A stretch of 64,000 nt of DNA. Source: Notoacmeibacter sp. (GTDB lineage: Bacteria; Pseudomonadota; Alphaproteobacteria; Rhizobiales; Rhizobiaceae). The notes below the pieces were generated by a model that made no database searches, had not been told where the DNA came from, and worked only from the letters and a program-made list of their open reading frames with translations. The stretch is taken from positions 1 to 64,000 of the forward strand of contig JAIOIW010000117.1 of NCBI GenBank assembly GCA_019912385.1, read 5' to 3'. This document shows positions 52,968 through 61,673 of this stretch, one piece after another; position 1 is the first letter of the stretch, and each line of letters begins with the position of its first letter. Both the position numbers and the translations under genes were made by a program.

Positions 52968-52978
52968 TTTCGGGCCGA

Positions 52979-53218
52979 TCAAAAGTCGGCGTAGACGTGC
53001 TGGCTGCGTTCCTCGGCGCGGGCTTCAAGCCACGCATCGACTTCGGCCTTCAGCCAAGCGACTGTGGTCCCTGCCATACGGATACGACGAGGAAAACGGC
53101 CGTGCTGCTCCCAGCGCAACAGGCTGGAATTGCTGACCGTGATGCCCAGCGACTTGAGATCGGCGCGTGTCAGCAGGACTTTCGACGGTTCAAGTGATTT
53201 GGATGAGATGCTTTGCAT
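52979..53218 (-). CDS. AlpA-family DNA-binding regulator
   Basis: 79 residues. The MerR/AlpA-like HTH reads LLTRADLKSLGITVSNSSLL, RWEQHGRFPRRIRMAGTTVA, with the AWLKAEVDAWLEARAEER helix, the pattern of excisionase/activator proteins in P4-type islands. Excellent Shine-Dalgarno AAGGAGGCC. It is transcribed toward the primase-helicase with element 2 between them; it could bind that element. Confidence 0.88.
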   Translation of the reverse strand: MQSISSKSLEPSKVLLTRADLKSLGITVSNSSLLRWEQHGRFPRRIRMAGTTVAWLKAEVDAWLEARAEERSQHVYADF

Positions 53219-53279
53219 GCTGGCCTCCTTTTCTGCGAGGCCATCTATTTATCCGACAGGAACCCGCCCCGCTTGGGCG

Positions 53280-53867
53280 TTAAGTCGGTTCATTCCGTCC
53301 CAACGGATCGCGGGACGCGATGCCGAGCGCTTCAAGATCTTCAAGAATACGCCTCAAGCGCTTGGCTTTCTCGGAGTCGCCGTAAAACAGCCCTTCGAGT
53401 TCAGCCATGTCGCTTGCGGTGACGGAAAGCTTCTGAATTGTTCGCCGCAGCCAGTCCTTCGTGCTGTCGATCTCGGTCATCGGCTTGGCGAAATCGGCGG
53501 CGTATTTTTCGGCAATGCCGCGCATAGTCGGATCGAGCGAAGCAAGCTGTTCTGTCCACTCGGCAATCGTCTCGTCGCTCTGCGCGCTCATGACGGCGCG
53601 CTTCATCTTGTCCTTCTCAGCCTTCAGCGCGTCCTCGAACAGCGGGAACAGCTTCAAATCCTGTTGGCTCGCCTTCCGGCCTCTCGAAGGCTTTTCCCCC
53701 AATAGGGCTTCGCGTGCTTTCGCCAAGCGCACCTCGGGCGTCGTCGTTCGATCATGATGCGGATTGGCGGCGATGATGCTCTGCAGCAGCAGATTGACCA
53801 TGCGGTCGCGCGAGCGCTGCTTTTGTTCGCCCCTCGGCACTCGTGGTTCAAGCGACTTCGGCGGCAT
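53280..53867 (-). CDS. Helical protein of unknown function next to the integrase
   Basis: 195 residues, almost wholly helical and charged (LKLFPLFEDALKAEKDKMKR, ASLDPTMRGIAEKYAADFAK, SEKAKRLRRILEDLEALGIA), no catalytic motif. Start ATG 53867 overlaps the integrase stop by one base (TGATG), with GGAG upstream, so it is translated with the integrase. Probably an island-maintenance protein; not recognised. Confidence 0.7.
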   Translation of the reverse strand: MPPKSLEPRVPRGEQKQRSRDRMVNLLLQSIIAANPHHDRTTTPEVRLAKAREALLGEKPSRGRKASQQDLKLFPLFEDALKAEKDKMKRAVMSAQSDETIAEWTEQLASLDPTMRGIAEKYAADFAKPMTEIDSTKDWLRRTIQKLSVTASDMAELEGLFYGDSEKAKRLRRILEDLEALGIASRDPLGRNEPT

Positions 53868-55153
53868 CACTGAGTCTCCAAGCGATTTTCCGGGAGAGCG
53901 AGGCGAGACGGTGTAGGCATCTTCTTCTCACGGTTAGGCGACGGCTCCTGCGCGTGTAAGATACCGACTGTCGGGGGTTGATCGACCAGCCCCTCGACAT
54001 GCTTGCCCCACCGCTCCAACGCCTCGCGCTTCTCATCGACATACGCGTAGCGATTGTAGACGGCGGCGACGCCGGAGACGATACCCGTCTTGTGGTTCAA
54101 CACGGCTTCGATGATGTGAGGCTGAACACCCATGATTGCCATATTGGTGGCGGCGGTGCGCCGAAGGTCATGGAAACGCCAATCCTCAGCGTCCATGCCA
54201 ACGAACACGTCGAGGCGCTGTTTGAACCGCCCAAAGCCGGATATCGGCGTCCTGCCGGTCGTGGTAAATACGAAATCGGAGTCGAGGAAGCGGGGCATGT
54301 CCGACAGAATGGCGACTGCCTGCGGCGACAACGGCAAGACGTGCAGCGTGCCGTTCTTGGTGCGTGAGCCTTTGAGCGTTAGCGTTGCCTTACCCAAATC
54401 AAGCTCCGACCAGCGCATGTCGGAAATCTCGCGAAGGCGCTGACCGGTCAGCAGGAGCAGCTTGCCGAACTGCTCGAAGGGGTAACCTTCGGCCTCGCAG
54501 CCGCGCCAGAAGGATTTGATTTCCTCGTCGGTCAACCAACGGTCCCGGGCCACCTCCTTGATAAGAGGCTTCAGAGCGGCCACAGGCGATATCTCGACAA
54601 TGCCTTGATCGATGCACCACGAATACAGCTTCTTGATCGCAGCCAGTCCGCGGTTCGCCCGCGTGCCCTTGCCGCCTGTCTCCTCGATATCGGCGATCAT
54701 CGCCTCGAGTTCGCGCACCACATCGGCGCGCTTGATCTGGTCGATCGGCTTGCCATGCAGCTTCTTCATGCGCAGGAGCACGCTCTGCGTACCCTTCCAA
54801 TCCTTCGTGTGGCGCTTGGCGTGACGGTCGATGAACTGAGGGATGATGTCGCCGAGCGTCGGTCTCGGCGCGTCAGGCGAGCCAGGAACGCTCTCGGCGT
54901 ATTTGCCAAGAGCGATATCGCGCAAAATGCCTTGGGCGCGCTGACGAGCGTCCGAGAGCGAAATGACCGGGTATGCGCCGAGCTTGATGCGACGCATACG
55001 TCCTTTGACACGCGTCGCGAGATACCAGACCTTGGCCCCTGTGGCCGACACACGAACATGCAGGCCGGGCAGCACGGTATCGCGTACCTCGTACCGCTTG
55101 CCCTTCGCAGGCGGCAGTGCATCGATCGTCTTCGTGATCAGCTTCTTGCGCAT
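53867..55153 (-). CDS. int: Tyrosine recombinase (phage-type integrase)
   Basis: 428 residues from ATG 55153 (MRKKLITKTIDALPPAKGKR); the 22-codon extension contains the upstream repeat. N-terminal DUF4102 arm-binding domain (RVKGRMRRIKLGAYPVISLS), core-binding SAM-like domain, then the catalytic domain: Arg in LLTGQRLREISDMRW near 250, HxxR in RFHDLRRTAATNMA near 340, and Tyr in VYNRYAYVDEKREALERW near 380. The enzyme should recombine the 47-bp tRNA-Met sites at 42780 and 57742. A TTATG-type dyad is immediately upstream. Confidence 0.94.
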   Translation of the reverse strand: MRKKLITKTIDALPPAKGKRYEVRDTVLPGLHVRVSATGAKVWYLATRVKGRMRRIKLGAYPVISLSDARQRAQGILRDIALGKYAESVPGSPDAPRPTLGDIIPQFIDRHAKRHTKDWKGTQSVLLRMKKLHGKPIDQIKRADVVRELEAMIADIEETGGKGTRANRGLAAIKKLYSWCIDQGIVEISPVAALKPLIKEVARDRWLTDEEIKSFWRGCEAEGYPFEQFGKLLLLTGQRLREISDMRWSELDLGKATLTLKGSRTKNGTLHVLPLSPQAVAILSDMPRFLDSDFVFTTTGRTPISGFGRFKQRLDVFVGMDAEDWRFHDLRRTAATNMAIMGVQPHIIEAVLNHKTGIVSGVAAVYNRYAYVDEKREALERWGKHVEGLVDQPPTVGILHAQEPSPNREKKMPTPSRLALPENRLETQ

Positions 55154-55155
55154 GA

Positions 55156-55204
55156 CCCGACACATAAGATGAAAAAATCCGTGTGTCGGGGTATGATTTG
55201 GAGC
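55156..55204 (-). promoter_or_regulatory. Inverted-repeat element directly upstream of int
   Basis: CCCGACACA (55156-55164) is the exact inverse of TGTGTCGGG (55182-55190). The dyad ends 2 bp from the int start codon, so it overlaps the leader and probably governs int transcription or translation. A degenerate copy lies at 46210-46258. Confidence 0.7.
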
Positions 55205-55240
55205 GGGATAAGCAACCACGCAGCGAGGAAGGCCAAGATG

Positions 55241-56044
55241 CTATCGATTAGCCTCGGCATTTGCTGCCTTGGTAAGAAAGTAGCAACAAGAAAAGGCGAG
55301 CGTCCGCCCGAGGCGGGCGAACTCTAGATCGGAGAACCCTAATGGTACGTGGGAGCCAGGACTGATAAAACTATAAACGCCGGTTAGCCCTTTCTCCTCA
55401 TTGTCGGTAATGAAGTTTGACTTTCGGAGATAAGCGGCAACTTGCCCCCATTTCTCCTCATCAAAGCTTCCCGGATGGCTGGCACGCCGCCGAGCAGCGA
55501 TAGACTTCGCGAGGCTCTGCAACGCCACCCGAGAAGCATTCAGGCAAGCGTTCTCATTCCCAGCGCGGAATTCGTTCGCCGACTCTTCAATCATGGCGAG
55601 AACTTCTTCAACACCGAGGAGATTTGATCTTTTTAACTCGCCGGTCAGATCGTCATCAATCGGCTGCACGCCATCAATGGTCGGTTCGATGGGCACGAAC
55701 CGGGGCAACTCCTGTCCGTACTCATCTTTTGCCCGCACGATGTTATCGAGTTGAAGACACAACTCCAAATCGGCCCACGGCTCGTCATACAGTACTTTGG
55801 GGCTGATGTTCTTACGGATAGCCCCGCCCGTGCGCGCCAGCTCCTGCAGGATTTCCGTTATCTGCCAATCCGAAGCTTGAAGAAGTGCATTCTTCAAAGC
55901 CTCATCGAATGATGCATGATGCCAACCATCCGTGAATTCGTCGCTTGGGATGTCGTACTTCTCAAAAACAATACCGACCTTCTGTCGCCCCAGAAGCGGC
56001 AGGAATTGACAAAGCGATAGTCGGCTCCGCTTGCTGATCTTCAT
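55241..56044 (-). CDS. HEPN-like, abortive-infection-type protein (tentative)
   Basis: 267 residues. An N-terminal helical half ends with LCLQLDNIVRAKDEYGQELP. The C-terminal ~110 residues look like a HEPN or Abi-type helical bundle: EESANEFRAGNENACLNASR, VALQSLAKSIAARRR, then SPGSHVPLGFSDLEFARLGR. The Arg-x4-6-His pattern of a HEPN RNase active site is not obvious, so the domain call is tentative. It is the second gene right of int, next to a PLD protein, and its sequence is less GC-biased than its neighbours. Confidence 0.6.
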   Translation of the reverse strand: MKISKRSRLSLCQFLPLLGRQKVGIVFEKYDIPSDEFTDGWHHASFDEALKNALLQASDWQITEILQELARTGGAIRKNISPKVLYDEPWADLELCLQLDNIVRAKDEYGQELPRFVPIEPTIDGVQPIDDDLTGELKRSNLLGVEEVLAMIEESANEFRAGNENACLNASRVALQSLAKSIAARRRASHPGSFDEEKWGQVAAYLRKSNFITDNEEKGLTGVYSFISPGSHVPLGFSDLEFARLGRTLAFSCCYFLTKAANAEANR

Positions 56045-56106
56045 TTTTACCGACCCAACCTCGAGGCTCGCATCATCCTACTCGTCCAGTTTATCTTCTG
56101 TGGGAA

Positions 56107-57456
56107 CTATTCGACATGGACAGCTACATCGTAGCCCAGCGACCTCAACGCTTTGGATGTGCGGCCGTTTCGCGGCGGAAATCGATCAGGCAATGCCCAT
56201 CCGACGAGTTCTCCCAACGCACTAATACCTAGCCCGTCGATCTTCCGAGACGGGTCGCTAACCGCTTGCCACAAGCGATCTGGAAGAAGGTCGTCGGGAC
56301 CGACGTAGAGGACAAATCTTAGAAGATCTACAACCGACGAACTGTTTGGTGCTCGATCGTTCCAGATACGGCGTGACAACGCCTCGACCTTCTGAGGGAT
56401 AGAATACCGTGTTCCGTTGTCAGGCAATCCGACAGCACGGTTCGGCACTCGTCGCGCATAATCCTTGATTGCATGAACCCCCATACAAACGTCCCGAAAT
56501 CGCTGTTCGCCCATTTCTTGCAGTCCATCCTCGCTAAGCGCCTCTTGCAGGTGCGGAGCGGTGACGTTGAGCATCTCGTCTTCATGGTTCGGCGCCTTCG
56601 GTAACGCTTTCCACCAACGCAGCGTTTCATTCAGCGCATCGGCTCTACGAGATTTGTTTTCTTCGTAGGAGTTGGCATAGCTAGCCTTCGTTCCATCAAC
56701 GACACGCTGGTAGTAATGAGCATGAAGGAATTGATCAGCTTGCGCGCCGGTAGGCGTCGAAGTGTTTACCCAAATCGGCCGGTTATCGGGGTCGGAGACA
56801 AGCTCTCCGATCTGGCGAAGCTCTTGCAGGGTCGCGTGCCACTCTGTGAGAAATTCATCTCGTTTGCGATCTGCCGCCTTCTTTTTCGTTGTTTGGACCA
56901 GCCCTGGCCATTTGTTGAAGCTGGGGCTTTGCCAGAAATCGGTAGCGTCCGGCCTTGATTTGCCGAGGATCGTCGCACGCTTTCGCATCTGTTCCGCAAG
57001 CTCATCCGTCAAGGGTGTCGATTTCTCGTGCAGAACTCGGAATAACTCCAATACATCTGCAGCCATATCGTCGGATACTTCCGCTTCGTCGAAGAAGCAT
57101 CCCGCCTCAACGTTCGTATACCAAGCGCTACCCGTCAAATTGGCTGAACCGACATAGAGGCCTACCCCTCGCCACCAGATCACCTTTGCGTGGTGATGCT
57201 GCACCAGCCGACACGTTAAGGTTGGGGACTTCGCCTTTAGAAAAAAATCCAGCACGGGAATGCTGACCGCTACGTTTTCATCCAAGCGACCGTAAAAGCG
57301 GAGCGGGATGTTGTGTTTGGAGCACCATTCAAAGAGCAACGAATTGTCTGTCGCATAAGCAACAGCCGCCAAGACCTCTTCCGTGCCTTCGGCCGCGTTA
57401 AGCGTGATATTCCTCAAATAATGTCCATTGATGCCGCCCATAACCAAGTGCATCAT
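56107..57456 (-). CDS. PLD-superfamily protein, possible defence nuclease
   Basis: 449 residues. The HKD-type motif is QHHHAKVIWWRGVGLYVGSANLT near residue 90, and VEAG follows as in PLD nucleases; only one copy exists, so a dimer would be needed. The rest is helical with a Trp/Arg-rich central region and no known domain. ATG 57456 has GGGGG upstream; the frame opens at TTG three codons earlier. It is the outermost gene before attR. Restriction-like or Abi-like nuclease action is inferred from the motif and location. Confidence 0.75.
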   Translation of the reverse strand: MMHLVMGGINGHYLRNITLNAAEGTEEVLAAVAYATDNSLLFEWCSKHNIPLRFYGRLDENVAVSIPVLDFFLKAKSPTLTCRLVQHHHAKVIWWRGVGLYVGSANLTGSAWYTNVEAGCFFDEAEVSDDMAADVLELFRVLHEKSTPLTDELAEQMRKRATILGKSRPDATDFWQSPSFNKWPGLVQTTKKKAADRKRDEFLTEWHATLQELRQIGELVSDPDNRPIWVNTSTPTGAQADQFLHAHYYQRVVDGTKASYANSYEENKSRRADALNETLRWWKALPKAPNHEDEMLNVTAPHLQEALSEDGLQEMGEQRFRDVCMGVHAIKDYARRVPNRAVGLPDNGTRYSIPQKVEALSRRIWNDRAPNSSSVVDLLRFVLYVGPDDLLPDRLWQAVSDPSRKIDGLGISALGELVGWALPDRFPPRNGRTSKALRSLGYDVAVHVE

Positions 57457-57741
57457 TTCCCCCAAAAGCTCTGATCAAAAAACCCTCTACAGTCATAGTT
57501 TGGCGAGCCCAATCTCACCAGCCTTATGCACGCAAATACTGCTCGCATGGCACTGGCCGCGCGCAGATTGATTTGGCAACAGAGGCCGTTGGGTTTCAAC
57601 GGGGAGTCCGAGACCCGTTTGGTTGAGCGGGCGAGAGCGGAATGGTAGTGGACGGATCGGAATGGCTATCCTGATCGGTGCCAATCGGTTGGCGAAAAGG
57701 CCTGTGGCTGAGAGCGACGGGGCGCGCAGTCTCCTTGGCCA

Positions 57742-57788
57742 AATCATAATCCTTGTGTCGGGGGTTCGAGTCCCTCCTCCGCTACCAA
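57742..57788. repeat. attR: 47-bp copy of the tRNA-Met 3' half
   Basis: Identical over 47 bp to 42780-42826. It lacks the 5' half of a tRNA, so it is not a functional gene; the sequence before it is unrelated. The right border of the island. The 276 bp between the PLD gene and this repeat hold no convincing gene. Confidence 0.93.
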
Positions 57789-58089
57789 ATTTTCCACGTG
57801 AAAATGCCGGTCTGAAGATCACTGAAATCCAATGTCTTGCGACGTTTGGAGGTTCGAGATGAAGCTCCGGTTCTCCCTCTTTTAGCCAGTGCTGTATCAC
57901 ACTTTTCGTGGGATCAGGCATGGAGCATATCGCGTGAAGGACCGGACGGCACTATGTCCAGTGTAGCTCGCCGCCGATCTCTGATTTTTTGCCAGCGGGT
58001 TTTAGAGCACAAGATATGGCCAAAAGCGGTTTTTTAGTTCATGTGTTTGCGCCTGTTCTAGGTGGGTAAGAACGACGCGGAGAAACAGG
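57789..58089. other. Non-coding gap right of attR
   Basis: 300 bp without a convincing gene or repeat. It begins with chromosomal sequence after the island junction and should hold the promoter of the gene at 58090. Confidence 0.45.
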
Positions 58090-58632
58090 ATGGGCGGTAG
58101 TTGGTGGTCCGTTGGAGGATTGCTCCTCGATTTTGTTGGCTTTGCAATCATAGCCGCTGAGCTGTTTCTCCAAACACGACTTGTCCTCATCGCCGAGATT
58201 TGCCGAAAATATGATGAATCTCTAAAGGTTCTCGGCGACGGAAATATCTTTCCCGAGTTTGATGGACAATCATGGTCTGACCTCCAACCAAAGGAGATGG
58301 ACTTCGATGATCTCTCCACCAGGGTGAGGACGCACGTTGGACCGCCGTTCGAAGAGCTTTCTCAAAATCTGCTCAAATCAACCCGTCCGATCCGGTATTT
58401 TCGGGCACTAAAACTCCCTCCACTTGACGCCGCTCACTTCCGTAAACGCTATGGCGCCTCGCCATCCTCAGTGGAGGAGGTTCGCTGGCAACTGGCTACC
58501 GAGCGCTTTATCGACCCTTGCCTCGGCAAGTTGCGGATGTGGCACTCGCGGTTTCAGAACTTTGTTCCAGCCGCAATAATCTCAATTCTGGCCGGTTTCG
58601 CACTGCAGGTTATCGGCTCGTGGCCGGATTGA
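58090..58632 (+). CDS. Membrane protein of unknown function
   Basis: 180 residues with one hydrophobic segment at each end (WWSVGGLLLDFVGFAIIAAE and VPAAIISILAGFALQVIG) and a charged middle domain (RKYDESLKVLGDGN, SSVEEVRWQLATERF). Good ribosome site GGAGAAACAGG. It stands between the island and the phage tail genes on the opposite strand; it could be a phage accessory (morphon) gene or chromosomal. No family recognised. Confidence 0.7.
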   Translation: MGGSWWSVGGLLLDFVGFAIIAAELFLQTRLVLIAEICRKYDESLKVLGDGNIFPEFDGQSWSDLQPKEMDFDDLSTRVRTHVGPPFEELSQNLLKSTRPIRYFRALKLPPLDAAHFRKRYGASPSSVEEVRWQLATERFIDPCLGKLRMWHSRFQNFVPAAIISILAGFALQVIGSWPD

Positions 58633-58680
58633 TAAACCGCGATTGAGACGCCTTTAAAAGGTTCTCAATGCCCCGTTTGG

Positions 58681-59457
58681 CTACACCGTCAGCCCATATT
58701 GCGTCGCGATGTAATCGTAGATGTCGATCAGGTCACCCTCATTGGCAGCGGCAAGGATGTCCTTGTTGAACAGCATGATATCGGCGACCTGCCCGGAGAA
58801 GCTGGAGGCGGCCGGTGAATTCGCTGTGCCAAGATAGAGCGTTGTAAGGGTGAGCGTCGACGACGCTCCCGTTGCCTCCTCCGGTCCATTATTGTCGACT
58901 TCGACGGCCTGCTTTGCCGTCGATTGTACAAAGCTCGTGACACCTGCGTGAAAGGCCGTTGCCGAACCGACCACGCTCGTGCCGGTGCCGCTGCCAATAC
59001 CGGACCCGGCAATGTAGTTTTTCAGAACCTCGGACGAATCGACAAACAGGGCATGGTCCGTATTGTTCGACAGAACATGCATGGCCGCTCCGACACCCGT
59101 TTCAGCACGCATCACAGCGACTTTCGACCAGGCTGTCCCGGCCCCCGCCGGCCACATGCCCGACCAAACCATGTGGTCCGGCCGTACCCGGTCGAAAAGC
59201 AGGGCAGGCTCTCCGTTAATCTGATTGGCTTGGTAGAGCGGGCGATTCCCACTCGTGGCCTGGTCGAACGTAGTGCCGGCGGAGGCTCGGCAGGCCCACG
59301 ACGAGACGCGGCTCGAACCATCCAGCGTCAGATAGGATGCATCTGCGGTAAACCAGCCAAGCAGACCGGTGATGCCGGCGATGCGCTGCTGAAATGTCTG
59401 CAGCACCGGCAGCGAGGTATCGGTAAACGTGTCGTTTATGATGATCGATCGGCTCAT
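58681..59457 (-). CDS. Phage tail-associated protein, LamG/concanavalin-like
   Basis: 258 residues from ATG 59457 (MSRSIIINDTFTDTSLPVLQ). Beta-rich, with a jelly-roll character (GLLGWFTADASYLTLDGSSR, TLTLTTLYLGTANSPAASSF, SGQVADIMLFNKDILAAANE); the pattern G...W..AD......W.......T and A.IMLF suggests a LamG-like carbohydrate-binding fold. It follows the tail-fibre gene with a one-base overlap (TAATG), the last gene of the visible tail operon. A receptor-binding role is inferred. Confidence 0.72.
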   Translation of the reverse strand: MSRSIIINDTFTDTSLPVLQTFQQRIAGITGLLGWFTADASYLTLDGSSRVSSWACRASAGTTFDQATSGNRPLYQANQINGEPALLFDRVRPDHMVWSGMWPAGAGTAWSKVAVMRAETGVGAAMHVLSNNTDHALFVDSSEVLKNYIAGSGIGSGTGTSVVGSATAFHAGVTSFVQSTAKQAVEVDNNGPEEATGASSTLTLTTLYLGTANSPAASSFSGQVADIMLFNKDILAAANEGDLIDIYDYIATQYGLTV

Positions 59458-61652
59458 TAGCTTACGCGCTCCTTGAAGGTCTGGCACCAATTTGCCAGCG
59501 TGAATGATGGGTCGGTGATGGATGCCTCAGTCTCACCGTCAATGAGATTGCCCCATGCGCCCGAATAACCTGACGCACCGGCTCCATCATAGGCGTAGAA
59601 GATATCGACGGTTCCTGGGTCGGTCGCGAGTTCAACCGTCACCTCGTCGGTGCCCGTAATGGTGACGCTGGAGATCGACACCGGAGTTCCCCCCGTGTCT
59701 GCTGCCGCGAAGCCGTAATCCGTCGCCGCAGCGCGGGTTGTAGTGTCCCATTGCAGCGATCCGCTTGGCACATCAAATGTGATGGTGACGGTCGTGCCAG
59801 ACTTGGCCAGCGCGGAAGGACGCAACCCCGTCCATCCGTTGCCGGTGATAAACAGTTCGCGCCACGCACGCCCGAAATATTCTCCATAAATCGCGTATCC
59901 AGTCGCGGTCAAATGCACAGTGTCGACAAGCGGCAGCATGTACTTGGGAGCAGCTATCACAACATCAGAGCGGTCACGCGCCAACTCGTACTGAGCGATC
60001 TGGATGTCGTCGCCGGCCCCTGTTGTCGCGGCGCAGGTTTGACCGATCAAAAAGGTAAAGGCCGACAGGTTCGATGCCAGATATGCGGCGAAGTCCGCCT
60101 GTATGTCATCGAAATAGGTGCCGACATCAGTTTTCCATGTTGCTGCCGGTGTGGCGGCGGCGCGGTCATTCACACCGAGATCAAACAGGAAACCGCGAAC
60201 GGCTAATGCACGCCCATAGATGGTGGCCAGAGCTGCGGCTTTTGCCATCACCGCCAAGCCGTTGGAATAGGGCGGCGTGCCCTGGGCGATATCTACGATC
60301 TTGGCTCCGGACATGCCGAAGGTGTTGTAGAGCCATGTGCGGAACGTTTCGCTGCCGTCGACCTCCGCCTTATGGAGATAGCGTATCATCCCGGAGCCCG
60401 GCGTCTCTCCTGTCGTACTTTCAACGGCTTCCTTGAGAGGCACAAAATCAAAAACGGCGGTTGGATCAAACGTTCCTGTATTGCCGCCCCGCGTCCCGCT
60501 ATCGAACATGAAGGCGTGGTAGGGATAGGGCGCGGTCGTCGTCAGCGCACCCGGCGATCCGCCACCGACCGACAGGCTCTCCCCTGTGCCAGGAACAAAT
60601 TCGAGCGGGCCGGCGGCTTCATACATCGCGGTTGTGGGGGTCTTGAGATCGTTGCGCTGTACATAAGACAGCAATGATCCTTCGCCGTCGGCCAAAAAGC
60701 GGTAGAGATTGGCGCCATGACGCTGGACCTGCATTGCCTTTCCCGGCCCGGTCACCTGATCCGGGTTGATCACCTCAATTTTTCCGGGCCGGAAACTGCC
60801 ATCCGTCAGAAGGGCGAAGCCAAGATTGCCGCTGCTATCCTTCACACCCCACCAAGCGCGCGATCGGCCGACATATACCTCCTCGCTATTCGCGAGAAAT
60901 TCTAGCGTTCCAACAACTGCATGGCCGGCGCGGTTGATGCCGAAGGCCAACCGGAGCTGTCCGTCGACTAACGCGTAGGGGTAGTCGGGATAGCCATCGA
61001 GCAGGCCGCTTCCCGCCAGCCGGTCGAGGTCGCTCTTTTCCGTTGTCGTAAAGGCTTTGTTTGTTTCGCCGTCTGATAGATCGTCGAAGGTGGCAATGTC
61101 CATGTCGGCGATCACAACGAAGGTCAGGTCCGTCGTGCCAAGCGTGATCGGCGTTGTAGTGCAGTGCCAAAGCTGGTTGGCGTGCGCGGCGCCGTTCTGC
61201 ACCTTGACCGCTATTCCCTCCATCTCGGCGTCGCTGTCTGCGTCGACAGTACGTGAAGCTGCGCCCGATGACGGCACGTCATAGGGGCCGTTCTCCGACG
61301 CCGTCGTTTGGGCCTTGACCAGGATGCGTTCGCCCGCCGAAACAGTGTAGCCGTCATGCGTCGTGCCCGCGGCAATTCCGCCGCCGGCAATATCGACATT
61401 GGCCGTCGTCGCGCAGGCAACCGTCTCGGCGCGGTGATACCCAGCGCCGAAATTCTCCTCCAATATCAGCAATCGCGCATCATTTGATTCATCCGCGGCC
61501 TCCAATGCGTTGGCACGGCCCTCCAGCGCACCGGTGGCCGCTTCCACTTCCGATCCCCAGAGCTGAACCTCTTCCAGATCACCGCCGCGGGCCTCGCCGG
61601 CGGCGGTGGTCGGTTTGAATATTTCCGTCGCTTTTTTGGTGAAAACGCTCAT
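59457..61652 (-). CDS. Phage tail fibre with SGNH/esterase-like domain
   Basis: 731 residues. N-terminal helical adaptor (MSVFTKKATEIFKPTTAAGE, ATGALEGRANALEAAD), then the common phage repeat with GYTVSAGERILVKAQTTASE-NGPYDV. In the C-terminal half, an SGNH-hydrolase-like domain is suggested by FLFDLGVNDRA and DTVHLTATGYAIYGEYFGRA (the Asp-x-x-His pair). The end is beta-rich. It probably forms the fibre that binds and de-acetylates host surface sugars. One-base overlap with the next gene. Confidence 0.8.
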   Translation of the reverse strand: MSVFTKKATEIFKPTTAAGEARGGDLEEVQLWGSEVEAATGALEGRANALEAADESNDARLLILEENFGAGYHRAETVACATTANVDIAGGGIAAGTTHDGYTVSAGERILVKAQTTASENGPYDVPSSGAASRTVDADSDAEMEGIAVKVQNGAAHANQLWHCTTTPITLGTTDLTFVVIADMDIATFDDLSDGETNKAFTTTEKSDLDRLAGSGLLDGYPDYPYALVDGQLRLAFGINRAGHAVVGTLEFLANSEEVYVGRSRAWWGVKDSSGNLGFALLTDGSFRPGKIEVINPDQVTGPGKAMQVQRHGANLYRFLADGEGSLLSYVQRNDLKTPTTAMYEAAGPLEFVPGTGESLSVGGGSPGALTTTAPYPYHAFMFDSGTRGGNTGTFDPTAVFDFVPLKEAVESTTGETPGSGMIRYLHKAEVDGSETFRTWLYNTFGMSGAKIVDIAQGTPPYSNGLAVMAKAAALATIYGRALAVRGFLFDLGVNDRAAATPAATWKTDVGTYFDDIQADFAAYLASNLSAFTFLIGQTCAATTGAGDDIQIAQYELARDRSDVVIAAPKYMLPLVDTVHLTATGYAIYGEYFGRAWRELFITGNGWTGLRPSALAKSGTTVTITFDVPSGSLQWDTTTRAAATDYGFAAADTGGTPVSISSVTITGTDEVTVELATDPGTVDIFYAYDGAGASGYSGAWGNLIDGETEASITDPSFTLANWCQTFKERVS

Positions 61653-61673
61653 GGCTTCCTCTTTTTCTTCAGC

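Larger units (their letters stand above)
42780..57788. mobile_element. Integrative genomic island in tRNA-Met
   Basis: About 15 kb bounded by the 47-bp repeats. It carries an integrase (53867-55153), an AlpA-like regulator, a primase-helicase and a 195-residue partner gene, the mobility and maintenance core. Cargo comprises XRE/ImmA regulators, DUF2188, a ubiquitin-like conjugation set, a methyltransferase-nuclease pair, and a HEPN-like/PLD pair. Codon use is visibly less GC-biased than in the flanking chromosome, especially in 43-46 kb and 55-57.5 kb. No conjugation or capsid genes are seen, so it resembles a satellite or integrative mobilisable island. A relic of a second integrase promoter (46210-46258) suggests it was built from two insertions. 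Confidence 0.9.

Noticed and set aside
42749-57788. CRISPR array in the island
   Set aside because: No regularly spaced repeats. The repeated elements found are single dyads or att sites, and no cas gene is present.
57493-57921. 142-aa minus-strand open frame crossing attR, containing a GGTRTPDTRIM-like peptide
   Set aside because: That peptide is the well-known false translation of a tRNA 3' half. The frame exists only because the 47-bp repeat is open there.
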